NCBI RefSeq assembly: GCF_017948455.1
Contig: NZ_JAFFSU010000024.1
Location: forward strand, 1-64,000
Source: Streptomyces sp. GESEQ-4
Lineage (GTDB): Bacteria > Actinomycetota > Actinomycetes > Streptomycetales > Streptomycetaceae
Direction: 5' to 3'
Length of the DNA: 64,000 bases
The translations under genes were made by a program, and so were the position numbers. The notes beneath the pieces are model-generated. The model was not told where the DNA came from, made no database searches, and worked only from the letters and a program-made list of their open reading frames with translations. Shown one piece after another: positions 17,211 to 26,191 of the stretch. Every line of letters begins with the position of its first letter. Within the stretch, counting starts at the first letter, position 1.

Positions 17211-18041
17211 TCAGTTCCCGTCTAGGTTCTCTTCGCGCCGCAGCAGCCACAAGGTGAACGCCAGTGTGGAGAGGTCCGTGTTGAGTGGGTGGGGCAGGGC
17301 GTCCCGTTCGCTCCAGTACAGGACCGTCCCTGTCGTGCCGTCGATCACGAGGCTGGTGTCGTCCGCGATGTGGCCGAGGCGTATCAGGTGGGCCGTGCCG
17401 GGCGGGAGTACGAGGTCGCCGTCACGCTCGTCCGTGGCGTACTCGGCGAGGGTCCGTGGGGGGACGTCCGTGTCCAGGGTGAACCGGGTGGCCTCTTCGG
17501 GGAGGCCCACGTCGCGGAGGAAGCGGCGGGTGGGTTCGTGGGTGAGGGTCGCGGGGAAGTCGACGTCCTCGTAGCGGACGATCGATGCGGTGCCGAACTC
17601 CTCGTCCAGCAGCCGTGGCGGTAGGTCGAGGGCGAGGCCGCTGCCGGGCTCGGCGATCCAGGCGAGTGGGCGGATCAGGGCGCCCATGCTGCGGAACGCC
17701 GGCATCGCGGTGCCCGTCCCTTCCTCCCAGACCGCCAGCAGTCGGCGGGATGCCTCCGCCACCGCACCCGGCCCGAAGCGTCCCGCGTAGGCCGCGAACT
17801 CGTGGCGCAGTCGGGCCAGTTCATCGGCCGCCGACGCGAACCGCACCAGTGTGCGCAGCCGGCCCTCCTGGCGCAGCTCGGCGAGCGACAGCAGCTCATC
17901 GCCACCCGGCTGCCGGAGGCACGGCTCCGGCTCCGCTTCACGCCAGACCCCATGGCCCGCCGGTGCTTCCACCCCGAACGGATCCGGCTCGCCCTCGGTC
18001 AGGCCGGTCACCGCGATACAACTCACGCTGGTCGTGCTCAT
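17211..18041 (-). CDS. SUKH-4-like immunity protein
   Basis: A 276-residue protein whose C-terminal 170 residues resemble the SUKH-4 family: FGTASIVRYEDVDFPATLTH, RFLRDVGLPEEATRF, LIRLGHIADDTSLVIDG and a final LSTLAFTLWLLRR. SUKH proteins commonly give immunity against polymorphic toxins and contact-dependent nucleases in actinobacteria. The N-terminal 90 residues are not recognised. No toxin gene is adjacent; the gene ends 16 bases from tRNA-Cys, a typical spot for scavenged orphan immunity genes. Start taken as 18041. Confidence 0.72.
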   Translation of the reverse strand: MSTTSVSCIAVTGLTEGEPDPFGVEAPAGHGVWREAEPEPCLRQPGGDELLSLAELRQEGRLRTLVRFASAADELARLRHEFAAYAGRFGPGAVAEASRRLLAVWEEGTGTAMPAFRSMGALIRPLAWIAEPGSGLALDLPPRLLDEEFGTASIVRYEDVDFPATLTHEPTRRFLRDVGLPEEATRFTLDTDVPPRTLAEYATDERDGDLVLPPGTAHLIRLGHIADDTSLVIDGTTGTVLYWSERDALPHPLNTDLSTLAFTLWLLRREENLDGN

Positions 18042-18239
18042 GGAATCCCCCGTGCATGAAAGGTCGTTCAGTCCCCGAGCGGGGCGCGGATCGGCAGCAC
18101 AGACCGCAGCCGTCGTACCAGCGCGGTCACAACCCCCGCCGTCCCCACATCCAGAACACTACGCCGCACCACTGACAACGCCCCGCAGCCCGGCAACGCC
18201 AAGGCTGTTGCGTCGCACACAGCCGGTCGGGAGAACCGG

Positions 18240-18368
18240 TCAGGCGAAGTAGATACCGCCCAGCACTACCACCACCGCCGCGAACACGAACACCAGCGCC
18301 CACACCAGCAACTTCCCTGCGCTGGGCGGTGGTTCGTAGCGCGGTGGACCGGGGTCGGGGGCCGTCAC
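18240..18368 (-). CDS. Small single-pass membrane protein coupled to xdh-type operon
   Basis: Forty-two residues starting at GTG 18368. A short Pro-rich N-terminus is followed by one transmembrane helix (LLVWALVFVFAAVVVVLGG). The start overlaps the molybdopterin-subunit stop by 4 bases (GTGA), the same coupling as the other joints of this operon, which supports a real gene. Function unknown; it could anchor or stabilise the dehydrogenase at the membrane, which is inference only. Confidence 0.7.
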   Translation of the reverse strand: MTAPDPGPPRYEPPPSAGKLLVWALVFVFAAVVVVLGGIYFA

Positions 18369-20674
18369 TGGCCGGTCACCACCGCGGCCTGCGGGCGGAT
18401 CGGGAGGCGGTTGACGGGGCGGCCCGTCGCGGCGCGGACGGCGGAGGCGATGGCCGCCGGGGACGTCACCACCGGTACCGCGCTGGCGGCCTTCGCGCCG
18501 AAGGGGGCGACCACGTCGCGCTCCTCGACCAGTTTCACGATACGGATGTCGGGCGCGTCCAAGGCCGTGGGCAAGGCGTAGCCCGTGAGGTCGGGGTGGC
18601 GGATCAGGCCGCGTGCCGTGCGCAGGTTCTCCGTCAGCGCGATGCCCACGCCCTGCGTGACACCGGCCTCGATTCGGGCCGTCAGCTGGGCGGGGTTCAG
18701 GACGCGCCCCACGTCCTGGGCTACGGCCAGTTCGACGACCCGTACCGAGCCGAGTTCGATGTCGACGTCCACGACCGCGCGGATCGCGCAGAAGGCGAGG
18801 CCCACGAAGGCGTCGCCCTGTCCGGCTTCGTTCAGGGGCTCCGTCGGGTGCGGGCGGCACTGGGCGGTGGCCCACAGTTCCTTGCCGTCCATCGCCTCGG
18901 TGACGGTGGTCGACAGGACTCCGTCGTACGACGTGATCTTGCCGTCGGTGATCTGCAGCAGCTCCGTGGACATGCCGAACTTGTGCGCCAGGGGCTGGAG
19001 GAGTTGCGTGCGGACCATCTTCGCCGCGCGCTCCACCGCGCCGCCGGACACCCAGGTGTGGCGGCCCCGGCAGCCCGCGCCCGCCGGTGGCTGGTCGGTG
19101 TCGACGGGGGCGACGTGCACCTCGTCGATGCCGAGTGTCTCCTGGACGATCTGCCGGGCGAGGGTGGTGAAGCCCTGGCCGGTCTCGACGGCCGCGCACA
19201 GGACGGTGGCGATTCCGTCATGGACCTTGACGGTCGCCGTGGAGACCTCGTCCGCGCCCTCCGCGCCGAGCATGTGGACCATGCCGAGGCCGTAGCCGAC
19301 TCCCCGGCGCACCGCGCCCGGTTCGCCCGCGCCCTCGGGGCCGCCGGGCAGCAGCCAGTCCTCCTCGGGCGTGTCCTTGGGGAGCGCCGGAAGGGGGAAG
19401 TCCCGTACGGCCTGCAGCAACTCCGCCACTGGTGCGGGGCAGGTCACGGTCTGGCCGGTCGGCAGGACGTCGCCCGTGGCGAGCGCGTTGCGCAGGCGCA
19501 GCTCCGCCGGGTCGACGCCGAGCTTCTTCGCCAGCTTGTCCATTTGGGCCTCGTACGCGGCGGCGACCTGCATGGCGCCCTCTCCGCGTACGTGGCCGGA
19601 GGGCGGGTTGTTGGTGCGTACGGCCCAGCCCTCGATGAACGCGTTCGGGACGACGTACGGGCCGCAGGCGAAAGACACCGCGGCGGCCAGCGCCTCCGAG
19701 GAGGTGTCCGCGTAGGCGCCCGCGTCCAGCAGGACCTGCGCCTCGACCTTGACCAACTTGCCCTCGGCGTCCGCGTGGTGGCGGTATCGCAGCAGGGTCG
19801 GATGGCGGTGGGTGTGGCCCAGGAAGGACTCTTCGCGCGTGGCGGTCAGTTTGACCGGGCAGCCGGTCTTCAACGCCAGCAGGCCCAGCGGGAGTTGGAA
19901 GCCCTGGTCCTCTCGGTCGGCGGTCGCGCCGGGCACGCCGGTGACGACGACCTTCACGCGGTCGGGCTCCAGGCCGTAGCAGGCGGCGGCCGTGTCGCGG
20001 TCGCTGTGCGGGTCCGTGGACGCCAGATACAGCTCGACGCCGCCGTCCGGACGCGGCACCGCGAGACCCGCCTCGGCTCCTATGGGCGCGGGGTCCTGGC
20101 GGCCGATGCGGTACTGGCCCTCGACGACGATGTCGCCGGCCGCGTCCGGGTCGCCGTGGCGCAGCGGGATGTGGCGGATCAGGTTGCCGTCGGGGTGCAG
20201 CGCCTCGGCTTCGAAGGCCTGTTCCGGGTCGGTCACCGGGTCGAGTACTTCGTACTCGACGGTGACGGCCGCGGCGGCCATCCGCGCGGTGTCGGGGTGG
20301 TCGGCGGCGACGGCGGCGATGGGTTCGCCGTGGTGGCGTACGACCTCGGAGGCGAACACCGGGCGGTCGGCGCTGCCCCGGCCGTACCGGGGGGCGCCGG
20401 GCACGTCCTCGTGGGTGACGACGGCGCGGACGCCGGGCATCTCGCGCGCGTGGGACGTGTCGATCGACACAATGCGCGCGTGCGGGTGCGGTGAGCGTAG
20501 GACGGCAGCCCAGAGCAGGCCCTCGGCCCACAGGTCGGCCGCGTACGGGAACGTGCCCTCGGTCTTGGCGCCCGCGTCGGCGGGGTGCAAGGACACGCCG
20601 AGGCCGTGCGGGATCTCCTCGGGGGCGGGGGCTGCCTCCGCGGCCGTGGTCGCGGTGGCGGCTTCGTTGCTCAC
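18365..20674 (-). CDS. Molybdopterin-binding large subunit, xanthine dehydrogenase/aldehyde oxidase family
   Basis: A 769-residue catalytic subunit. The N-terminal Ald_Xan_dh_C hammerhead domain is at about residues 40-150 (HARIVSIDTSHAREMPGVRAV), followed by two molybdopterin-binding domains (VRGEGAMQVAAAYEAQMDKL, AAVETGQGFTTLARQIV, TQGVGIALTENL). Members hydroxylate purines, aldehydes or aromatic heterocycles at a Mo-oxo/sulfido centre. Substrate unknown: the segment that is often RGFGAPQ in xanthine dehydrogenases reads RGEGAMQ here. GTG 20674 overlaps the [2Fe-2S] subunit stop by 4 bases. The three subunits form the usual FAD / Fe-S / Mo trimer. Confidence 0.92.
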   Translation of the reverse strand: MSNEAATATTAAEAAPAPEEIPHGLGVSLHPADAGAKTEGTFPYAADLWAEGLLWAAVLRSPHPHARIVSIDTSHAREMPGVRAVVTHEDVPGAPRYGRGSADRPVFASEVVRHHGEPIAAVAADHPDTARMAAAAVTVEYEVLDPVTDPEQAFEAEALHPDGNLIRHIPLRHGDPDAAGDIVVEGQYRIGRQDPAPIGAEAGLAVPRPDGGVELYLASTDPHSDRDTAAACYGLEPDRVKVVVTGVPGATADREDQGFQLPLGLLALKTGCPVKLTATREESFLGHTHRHPTLLRYRHHADAEGKLVKVEAQVLLDAGAYADTSSEALAAAVSFACGPYVVPNAFIEGWAVRTNNPPSGHVRGEGAMQVAAAYEAQMDKLAKKLGVDPAELRLRNALATGDVLPTGQTVTCPAPVAELLQAVRDFPLPALPKDTPEEDWLLPGGPEGAGEPGAVRRGVGYGLGMVHMLGAEGADEVSTATVKVHDGIATVLCAAVETGQGFTTLARQIVQETLGIDEVHVAPVDTDQPPAGAGCRGRHTWVSGGAVERAAKMVRTQLLQPLAHKFGMSTELLQITDGKITSYDGVLSTTVTEAMDGKELWATAQCRPHPTEPLNEAGQGDAFVGLAFCAIRAVVDVDIELGSVRVVELAVAQDVGRVLNPAQLTARIEAGVTQGVGIALTENLRTARGLIRHPDLTGYALPTALDAPDIRIVKLVEERDVVAPFGAKAASAVPVVTSPAAIASAVRAATGRPVNRLPIRPQAAVVTGQ

Positions 20675-22551
20675 GCCGGGCCTCCGTCCTGTCCGTACGC
20701 CTGGTCGTGCGGCTCGAACGCCGACGGGTTGACGCCGCCGGCTCCCGGGCCCGCCTGGTGCGGGATACGTGCCTCGTTCGCGTCCGTCTCAGCGTCGGCC
20801 GCGCGGTGCGCCTCGCGTTCGGCCACGACTTCCTTGACGGCGTCCAGGACGCCGCGGTAGCCGGAGCAGCGGCACAGGTTGCCGCACAGCGCCTGGCGGG
20901 CCTCGAGTTCGGTCGGCGCCGGATTGCCCTCCAGCAGGTCGTGCACGGTCATCGCCATGCCCGGCACGCAGAAGCCGCACTGCACCGCGCCGCACCGGGC
21001 GAGCGCCCGCTGCACGTCGGAGGGGTGTCCCTCCTCCGCGAGGCCCTCGACCGTACGGACCTCGCTGCCGGCCGCGGTGACCCCGGGCACCAGGCAGGAG
21101 GCGACGAGCCGGCCGTCGACCTGGACGTTGCACGCGCCGCACTCGCCCTGCGAGCAGCCGTCCTTGGCACCGGCGAGGCCGAGCCGTTCGCGCAGGACGT
21201 AGAGCAGCGATTCGCCGATCCAGGCGTCGGTGACGGGCCGGTCGACGCCGTTGACGCGCAGGACGTACGAGGCGAGCGGGTGCTCCTCGCCGGGCGGCGG
21301 GGGCGCCTCGTCCTGGGCCTCGGCCCCGGCGGACTCCTCACCGGCCTCCGCATCGGCACGCGACTCCGGCTCCGAGCCCCGCTCCGGCTCCGGCTCCCCG
21401 GAACGCTCCACGGCCCTCTCAGCGGCCTCTGCGGCCTCTGCGGCCTCCTGAGCATCCTCGGCCGCCTCGGCTGCCTCACGGGCCCTCTGGGCGGCCTGCG
21501 CGGCGGCTACGGCCCTTTCGTGCACGCTCGGTGAGTCCGCTACGGAGGTTCCGTCCGCGGGCTGTTGGTCGTAGGCCCCGTCGGGTACGGGTCGGGAGGG
21601 TGCCTCGTCGTGCTGCGGGGCGTGGGCCTGCGCGTGCTGCGCTGCGGCCTCCCCGTGAGCGTCCGCGTGCGGCTGGGCGGGCGCGCCCGGATGCTGCGGC
21701 GGGCGGTCCTCCGGGTGCTGCGAGGCGTGGAGTTCAGGGTGCTGCTGGGCGTGCGCGTCCGCGTGCTGCTGTGTCGCGCGTTCCCCGTACTCCTCCGCGT
21801 GCGGCTGAGCCGCACGGTCTCCGTGCCCCTCCGCGTGCGGCCGGGCGGGAGCGCCCCCGTGCTGCTGCGCCGGAGTCTCCGGGCGTGGCCTGGTGTACGC
21901 CTGCGCGGACACCTCGCCGTGGGTCTGGCCGGGTGCGTCCACCGCGGCGTCGGCGGGAGGCGCGGTGTTCGCCGCGTCCTGCGCCCACGGCTGCCCGGCG
22001 GCCTCTGTCGCCCAGGGAGCGGCCGCGCCGCCGGGGAGTGTGGCCGGCGGTGTGCCACCCCACTGCTCGACCAGGGACGACGTGGTGAACTCGCCCGATT
22101 CGTCCGGAAGCTCGCCTCCGGCGACGGGGATCGACCACTGCCCGGTCACATCGTGGCCCGGCGCCGCTGCCGTGTGCTCCGCCGATCCCGCCGATCCATC
22201 GACGGTCCCGAAGTTCCACTGCCCGGTCGCCCCCGGGTTGTACGAGAACCGGTCGCTCCCGGTGTCCTGGGGCACCGCGTTCGGGTCGGGCCACTGCACC
22301 GGTTCGGCGGGCGCCGGCCAGCCGCCGGGGGCCGAGGGGTCGGTCCCGGCGGGGTCGGCCGTTATCTGCGGCGGCACATAGCCATGGCCGGGCGCGGCCA
22401 GCGGGCTGTCGGCGGAGGCCAGGAGGGCGTCGATGCCCCCTTCGGGGAGTTTGACGAAGGCGGTGGCGCCGTCGTCGTAGTCGCCCTGGGGCAGCGGGTC
22501 CCAGCGGCTGCCGCTCTGGGGCGTGCCCTCTCCGTGCTGGTCGTCGGTCAC
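20671..22551 (-). CDS. [2Fe-2S] subunit of xanthine-dehydrogenase-type enzyme with long N-terminal extension
   Basis: A 626-residue protein, about three to four times the usual 150-200 residues. The C-terminal 205 residues are a normal two-cluster subunit: GCSQGECGACNVQVDG binds the plant-ferredoxin-type cluster, and CGFCVPGMAM plus CGNLCRCSGY bind the second. Residues 1 to about 420 are disordered: an acidic/Gly/Pro-rich part with several GQW repeats, then a region packed with His, Gln and Ala (AQQHPELHASQHPEDRPPQH and similar), then a charged Ala/Glu helix. Start GTG 22551 overlaps the FAD subunit stop by 4 bases, so the extension is part of the operon design and not a misannotated upstream gene. 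Confidence 0.9.
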   Translation of the reverse strand: MTDDQHGEGTPQSGSRWDPLPQGDYDDGATAFVKLPEGGIDALLASADSPLAAPGHGYVPPQITADPAGTDPSAPGGWPAPAEPVQWPDPNAVPQDTGSDRFSYNPGATGQWNFGTVDGSAGSAEHTAAAPGHDVTGQWSIPVAGGELPDESGEFTTSSLVEQWGGTPPATLPGGAAAPWATEAAGQPWAQDAANTAPPADAAVDAPGQTHGEVSAQAYTRPRPETPAQQHGGAPARPHAEGHGDRAAQPHAEEYGERATQQHADAHAQQHPELHASQHPEDRPPQHPGAPAQPHADAHGEAAAQHAQAHAPQHDEAPSRPVPDGAYDQQPADGTSVADSPSVHERAVAAAQAAQRAREAAEAAEDAQEAAEAAEAAERAVERSGEPEPERGSEPESRADAEAGEESAGAEAQDEAPPPPGEEHPLASYVLRVNGVDRPVTDAWIGESLLYVLRERLGLAGAKDGCSQGECGACNVQVDGRLVASCLVPGVTAAGSEVRTVEGLAEEGHPSDVQRALARCGAVQCGFCVPGMAMTVHDLLEGNPAPTELEARQALCGNLCRCSGYRGVLDAVKEVVAEREAHRAADAETDANEARIPHQAGPGAGGVNPSAFEPHDQAYGQDGGPA

Positions 22552-23441
22552 GACAGCGCCCTCCCCAGTGCTCGTCGGGCCAGCGCGGCGACGGTGCGCC
22601 GCAGGTGCAGTACGGCGGGCGGAAGCTGTTGTACGGAGCCGTCCTCGGCCGGGACCGGATCGGGGATGCAGGCCGCGGCGACGTACTCCCCGAAGGCGGC
22701 CAGCGCTTCGGGGACGATCGCGCGGCTGTTGTCCCAGTCGATCAGCCGGGCGACCCACTGCTCGGCGTCCAGGGGCCTGAGCGGCATCGGCGCTATGGCA
22801 CCGACGGCGCACCGCACTCCGCGCCGGGCGGGGTCGAGGACCAGCGCGACCGACGCGACCGCGCGGCCGGGGCCGGTGCGGCCGGTGGCCTTGAGGAAGA
22901 CCTGCGGGGCGTGCAGCAGGGGCACGCGCACGTACCCGATGAGTTCGCCGCCGCGCAGCATCTCCACACCGGCCAGCAGGTGCGACACCGGGATCTCCCG
23001 GCGGGCTCCGCCCGGGCCTGCGATGATCAGCGTCGCCTCAAGGGCGGCCAGTACGGGAAGCGCGTCCCCGGTGGGGGCGGCCGTCGCGATGTTGCCGCCC
23101 AGGGTGCCCGCGTTGCGGATCTGCGGCGGGCCCGCCGCGCGTGCCGCGGCGGCGAGCGCCGGGATCAGGGCGGCGAAGTCGGGGCGGCCCATGCGCGCAT
23201 GGGTGAGACCCGCGCCGAGCAGCGCATGCCCGTCCAGGTACTGCCAGCCGCGGATCTCGCTGATCTTGCCGAGGCCCACCAGTGCGGCGGGCCTGAGCTG
23301 TCCGGAGTTGACGGCGGTCATGAGGTCGGTGCCGCCGGCCACGGGAACGGCGGCGGGCATGGCCGTGAGGGCCGCCACGGCCTCGTCCAGCGTCGTAGGC
23401 AGCGTGACGGCCTGCGCCGCCTGCGGTGCGCTCGTGGTCAA
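22548..23441 (-). CDS. FAD-binding subunit of xanthine-dehydrogenase-type enzyme
   Basis: A 297-residue medium subunit with an N-terminal FAD_binding_5 domain (VAGGTDLMTAVNSGQLRP, AARAAGPPQIRNAGTLGGNI, ATAAPTGDALPVL) and a C-terminal CO_deh_flav_C domain. It passes electrons from the Mo and Fe-S centres to the acceptor. Start TTG 23441 (TTSAPQAAQ) is preferred because GGGAAGGGG lies at proper distance; GTG 23468 is an alternative nine codons upstream with no clear ribosome-binding site. First gene of a four-gene, fully coupled operon. No regulator is adjacent, and the upstream 271-bp gap shows no obvious promoter consensus. Confidence 0.9.
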   Translation of the reverse strand: MTTSAPQAAQAVTLPTTLDEAVAALTAMPAAVPVAGGTDLMTAVNSGQLRPAALVGLGKISEIRGWQYLDGHALLGAGLTHARMGRPDFAALIPALAAAARAAGPPQIRNAGTLGGNIATAAPTGDALPVLAALEATLIIAGPGGARREIPVSHLLAGVEMLRGGELIGYVRVPLLHAPQVFLKATGRTGPGRAVASVALVLDPARRGVRCAVGAIAPMPLRPLDAEQWVARLIDWDNSRAIVPEALAAFGEYVAAACIPDPVPAEDGSVQQLPPAVLHLRRTVAALARRALGRALS

Positions 23442-23670
23442 ACCGGCTGCCCCTTCCCGCTGCCCCACCTGGTCCCACCTGTGTTGCCGTACGGTACGTG
23501 CTGACAGGGCGGACGTGGCAACTCTGGCACATCTTCGCAGGGCCCGAACGCGGGGGTCCGCTAGGAGGCATTCGCCCCCCTCACCAGCGAGATGGTCCGT
23601 TTTCGCACGACATCAACCGTGCGCGCGAATTGCCACTCTTCGGTGACACTTGAGGGCTTTTCCCTGACCT

Positions 23671-23724
23671 GTTCCCATGCGTGTTCCCATGCGTGCTCCC
23701 CTACCTGTCCGGCTACCTGTTCGG
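23671..23724. repeat. Two short tandem 12-bp duplications at the hexosaminidase 3' end
   Basis: GTTCCCATGCGT is repeated at 23671-23682 and 23683-23694. CTACCTGTCCGG at 23701-23712 is repeated as CTACCTGTTCGG at 23713-23724, with one mismatch. The second pair straddles the stop codon of the hexosaminidase gene (23713-23715), so it shaped the gene's end. Confidence 0.8.
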
Positions 23725-25344
23725 CGGCGCCCCCTCGATGGGACGGCCCAGCACGCCCGGCCGCCGCTGCCACGGCAACGGTCCGGCAGGCGGTCGGTAG
23801 GCGACTCCCAGGGCGTCAAGTCGCCGGTAGTGGACGGCCATCCGCCGCTCGAAATCGGCGAAGTCCCGTTCCTCGGGGGCGGGCAGTCCGACGCTCCAGG
23901 CCACCTCGGCGAAGGCCGCGAGCCTGGGGAACGCCTGGTAGTCCACGCGCGCGTGGTCCTCCATCACCTCGGTCCACACGTTGGCCTGCGTCCCGAGGAC
24001 GTGCCGGGCCTGTTCCGCCGTCAGCTCGGGTGGAACGGGTTCGAACCGGTAGACGTCCTCCAGGGTGCGGACGTAGCCGATGGGGACCGGCTCGTCCGCA
24101 CCCCCGTCCTGGCGGTGGTCCAAGTACACCTGCTGTTCAGGGCACATGACGACGTCGTGACCTGCCCGGGCGGCGGCGATTCCGCCCGCGTACCCGCGCC
24201 AGGACGACACCGCGGCGCCCGGCGCCAGGCCGCCCTCCAGGATCTCGTCCCAGCCGATGAGCCTGCGCCCGCGCGCGGAGAGCCACCGGTCGAAGTGTCC
24301 GATGAACCACGACTGCAGTCCGTCCTCGTCCGCGAGCCCGAGTTCCTTGATACGGGACTGGACGAAGGGCGACTCCCGCCACTGCTCCTTGGCGCATTCG
24401 TCGCCGCCGATGTGAATGAACTCGGAAGGGAACAGCTCCAGCAGTTCCTCGAACACCCCCTCGTAGAAGCGAAGGGTGTTGTCAGAGGGTGCGAGTACGT
24501 TCAGAGAGACGCCCCAGTTGTCCCAGACCGTGAGGGAGGTCGTGTCGATGACGTCGGTGTTGCCGAGTTCCGGGTACGCGGCGATGGCGGCCTGCGAGTG
24601 TCCAGGTACGTCGATTTCGGGGACGACGGTGATATGCCGCTCGGCGGCGTACGCGACGATCTCGCGGATGTCGTCCTGGGTGTAGAAGCCCCCGTGCGGC
24701 TTCTCCTCCCACAGCGGTGAGGCCCGGTGGCCGAATTTCGTGCGGGCGCGCCAGGAGCCGACCTCCGTCAGCCGGGGGTACTTCCTGATCTCGATGCGCC
24801 AGCCCTGGTCGTCCGTCAGATGGAAGTGGAAGACGTTGAGTTTGTGGGCGGCCATCAGATCCAGGTAGCGCAGGACACCGTCCTTGGGCATGAAGTGCCG
24901 GGCCACGTCGAGCATGAGGCCGCGCCAGCGGAAACGGGGGGCGTCGCGGATCTCCGTCAGGGGCAGCCGCCAGGTACGGCCGGGAAGGGGTGCGCGCCGG
25001 AAGGCGTCCGGGCCGAGAAGCTGGCGCAGCGTCTGGGCACCCCAGAAGACACCGGCGGGCGAGCCGCCCTGGATGTGGACGCCATGGGGGGCGACGACGA
25101 GGCGGTAGGCCTCGGCGTCGAGCCCGGGCCGGACGGACAGATGGAGGACGTCGTACTGGCCCCCCTCCTTGGGCGGCAGCGCGAGCCCGGTCGCCGCGCC
25201 GAGCGTCGCGCGCAGCCATCGCGCGGTGTCCTCGGTGCCCGGGCCGGCCTCGATCCCGAAGCCGTCGCCGAGTTCGTAGAAGCGCTCGGTCCGCTCCATC
25301 TGGTGAGGTGCCGGAATCAGTTCAGTCACGCCAGTCTCAGTCAC
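23713..25344 (-). CDS. GH20 beta-N-acetylhexosaminidase
   Basis: A 543-residue enzyme that removes N-acetylglucosamine from chitin oligosaccharides or peptidoglycan fragments by substrate-assisted catalysis. The Asp-Glu catalytic pair is D315-E316 in HIGGDECAKEQW. The N-terminal GH20b domain is at about residues 7-130, and the (beta/alpha)8 barrel starts at FRWRGLMLDVARHFMP with HFHLTDDQGWR, VPEIDVPGHSQA and SSWRGY. No signal peptide is present, so it probably acts in the cytoplasm on imported sugars, which fits its place as last gene of an ABC operon. I recall a homologue at SCO2943. GTG 25344 lies one base before the permease stop. Confidence 0.95.
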   Translation of the reverse strand: MTETGVTELIPAPHQMERTERFYELGDGFGIEAGPGTEDTARWLRATLGAATGLALPPKEGGQYDVLHLSVRPGLDAEAYRLVVAPHGVHIQGGSPAGVFWGAQTLRQLLGPDAFRRAPLPGRTWRLPLTEIRDAPRFRWRGLMLDVARHFMPKDGVLRYLDLMAAHKLNVFHFHLTDDQGWRIEIRKYPRLTEVGSWRARTKFGHRASPLWEEKPHGGFYTQDDIREIVAYAAERHITVVPEIDVPGHSQAAIAAYPELGNTDVIDTTSLTVWDNWGVSLNVLAPSDNTLRFYEGVFEELLELFPSEFIHIGGDECAKEQWRESPFVQSRIKELGLADEDGLQSWFIGHFDRWLSARGRRLIGWDEILEGGLAPGAAVSSWRGYAGGIAAARAGHDVVMCPEQQVYLDHRQDGGADEPVPIGYVRTLEDVYRFEPVPPELTAEQARHVLGTQANVWTEVMEDHARVDYQAFPRLAAFAEVAWSVGLPAPEERDFADFERRMAVHYRRLDALGVAYRPPAGPLPWQRRPGVLGRPIEGAPPNR

Positions 25345-25345
25345 G

Positions 25346-26191
25346 TCAGTCCTTTACCGCTCCGCCCAGCCCCGACACCAGCCGTCGCTGCACGAGCACG
25401 AAGAAGATCAGTACCGGAATCGTCATCACCGTGGACGCCGCCATCACACCGCCCCAGTCCGGCTCGTCCGGCTTGTAGAAGACCAGCAGGGCCATCGGCA
25501 GGGTCGACTGGGAGGTGTCGCTGATGATGAACGACTTGGCGAACAGGAAGTCGTTCCAGGCCGAGATGAAGGAAAACACGCTGGTGGCCACCAACCCCGG
25601 GAAGACCAGCGGGAAAAGGATCTGCCACAGGAATCGCGCCCGGCTCGCCCCGTCGATGTACGCGGCCTCCTCCAGCGCCTCCGGAACGGCTTTCACGAAC
25701 CCCCGCAGCATCCAGATCGCGAAGGGCAGCGAGAAGGCGATGTGGGGCAGGATCAGCGCGCCCAGCGTGTTCAGCTGGCCGAAGTCCCGCATGAGGAAGA
25801 ACAGCGGGATCGTCAGCGCCTCCACAGGCACCATCTGGGCCACCAGAAACATGATCAGCAGGGTGGTCCGGAAACGGAAGCGGAATCGTGTCACCGCGGT
25901 CGCGGCGAGAAACGCGATGAGCGCCGAGGCGACCACGACGGTGCAGGCCACCAGAAGGCTGTTGACGAAGTAACGGCCGAATTCCTGCTGTCCGAAGACC
26001 CGCCGGAACGAATCCAGCGAGGGCGCCAGCGTCCATGGCCGCGGCTCGGTCGACTCGATCTCTCCGGCCGGTTTGAAGGCGCTGAGCACCATCCAGTAGA
26101 GGGGAAACGCGACGACGGCCGCGATCAGCAGCGCCGACATCTCGGCGGCCAGCCGCCAGGGACGCCGTACCAGACCACGTACGAGATTCAC
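25346..26191 (-). CDS. Carbohydrate ABC permease, MalG type
   Basis: A 281-residue CUT1 permease with six predicted transmembrane segments. The EAA loop is visible at ALEEAAYIDGASRARFLWQI, and SAWNDFLFAKSFI is typical of MalG-like partners. GTG 26191 overlaps the preceding permease stop by 4 bases. It forms the channel together with the gene at 26188-27162. As in most Streptomyces sugar importers the operon has no ATPase, so a shared MsiK-type ATPase encoded elsewhere is expected. Confidence 0.93.
   Translation of the reverse strand: MNLVRGLVRRPWRLAAEMSALLIAAVVAFPLYWMVLSAFKPAGEIESTEPRPWTLAPSLDSFRRVFGQQEFGRYFVNSLLVACTVVVASALIAFLAATAVTRFRFRFRTTLLIMFLVAQMVPVEALTIPLFFLMRDFGQLNTLGALILPHIAFSLPFAIWMLRGFVKAVPEALEEAAYIDGASRARFLWQILFPLVFPGLVATSVFSFISAWNDFLFAKSFIISDTSQSTLPMALLVFYKPDEPDWGGVMAASTVMTIPVLIFFVLVQRRLVSGLGGAVKD

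Noticed and set aside
21565..23646. 693-codon plus-strand frame opposite the Fe-S and FAD subunits
   Set aside because: It covers the intergenic gap and two coupled genes in antisense, and has no family features.
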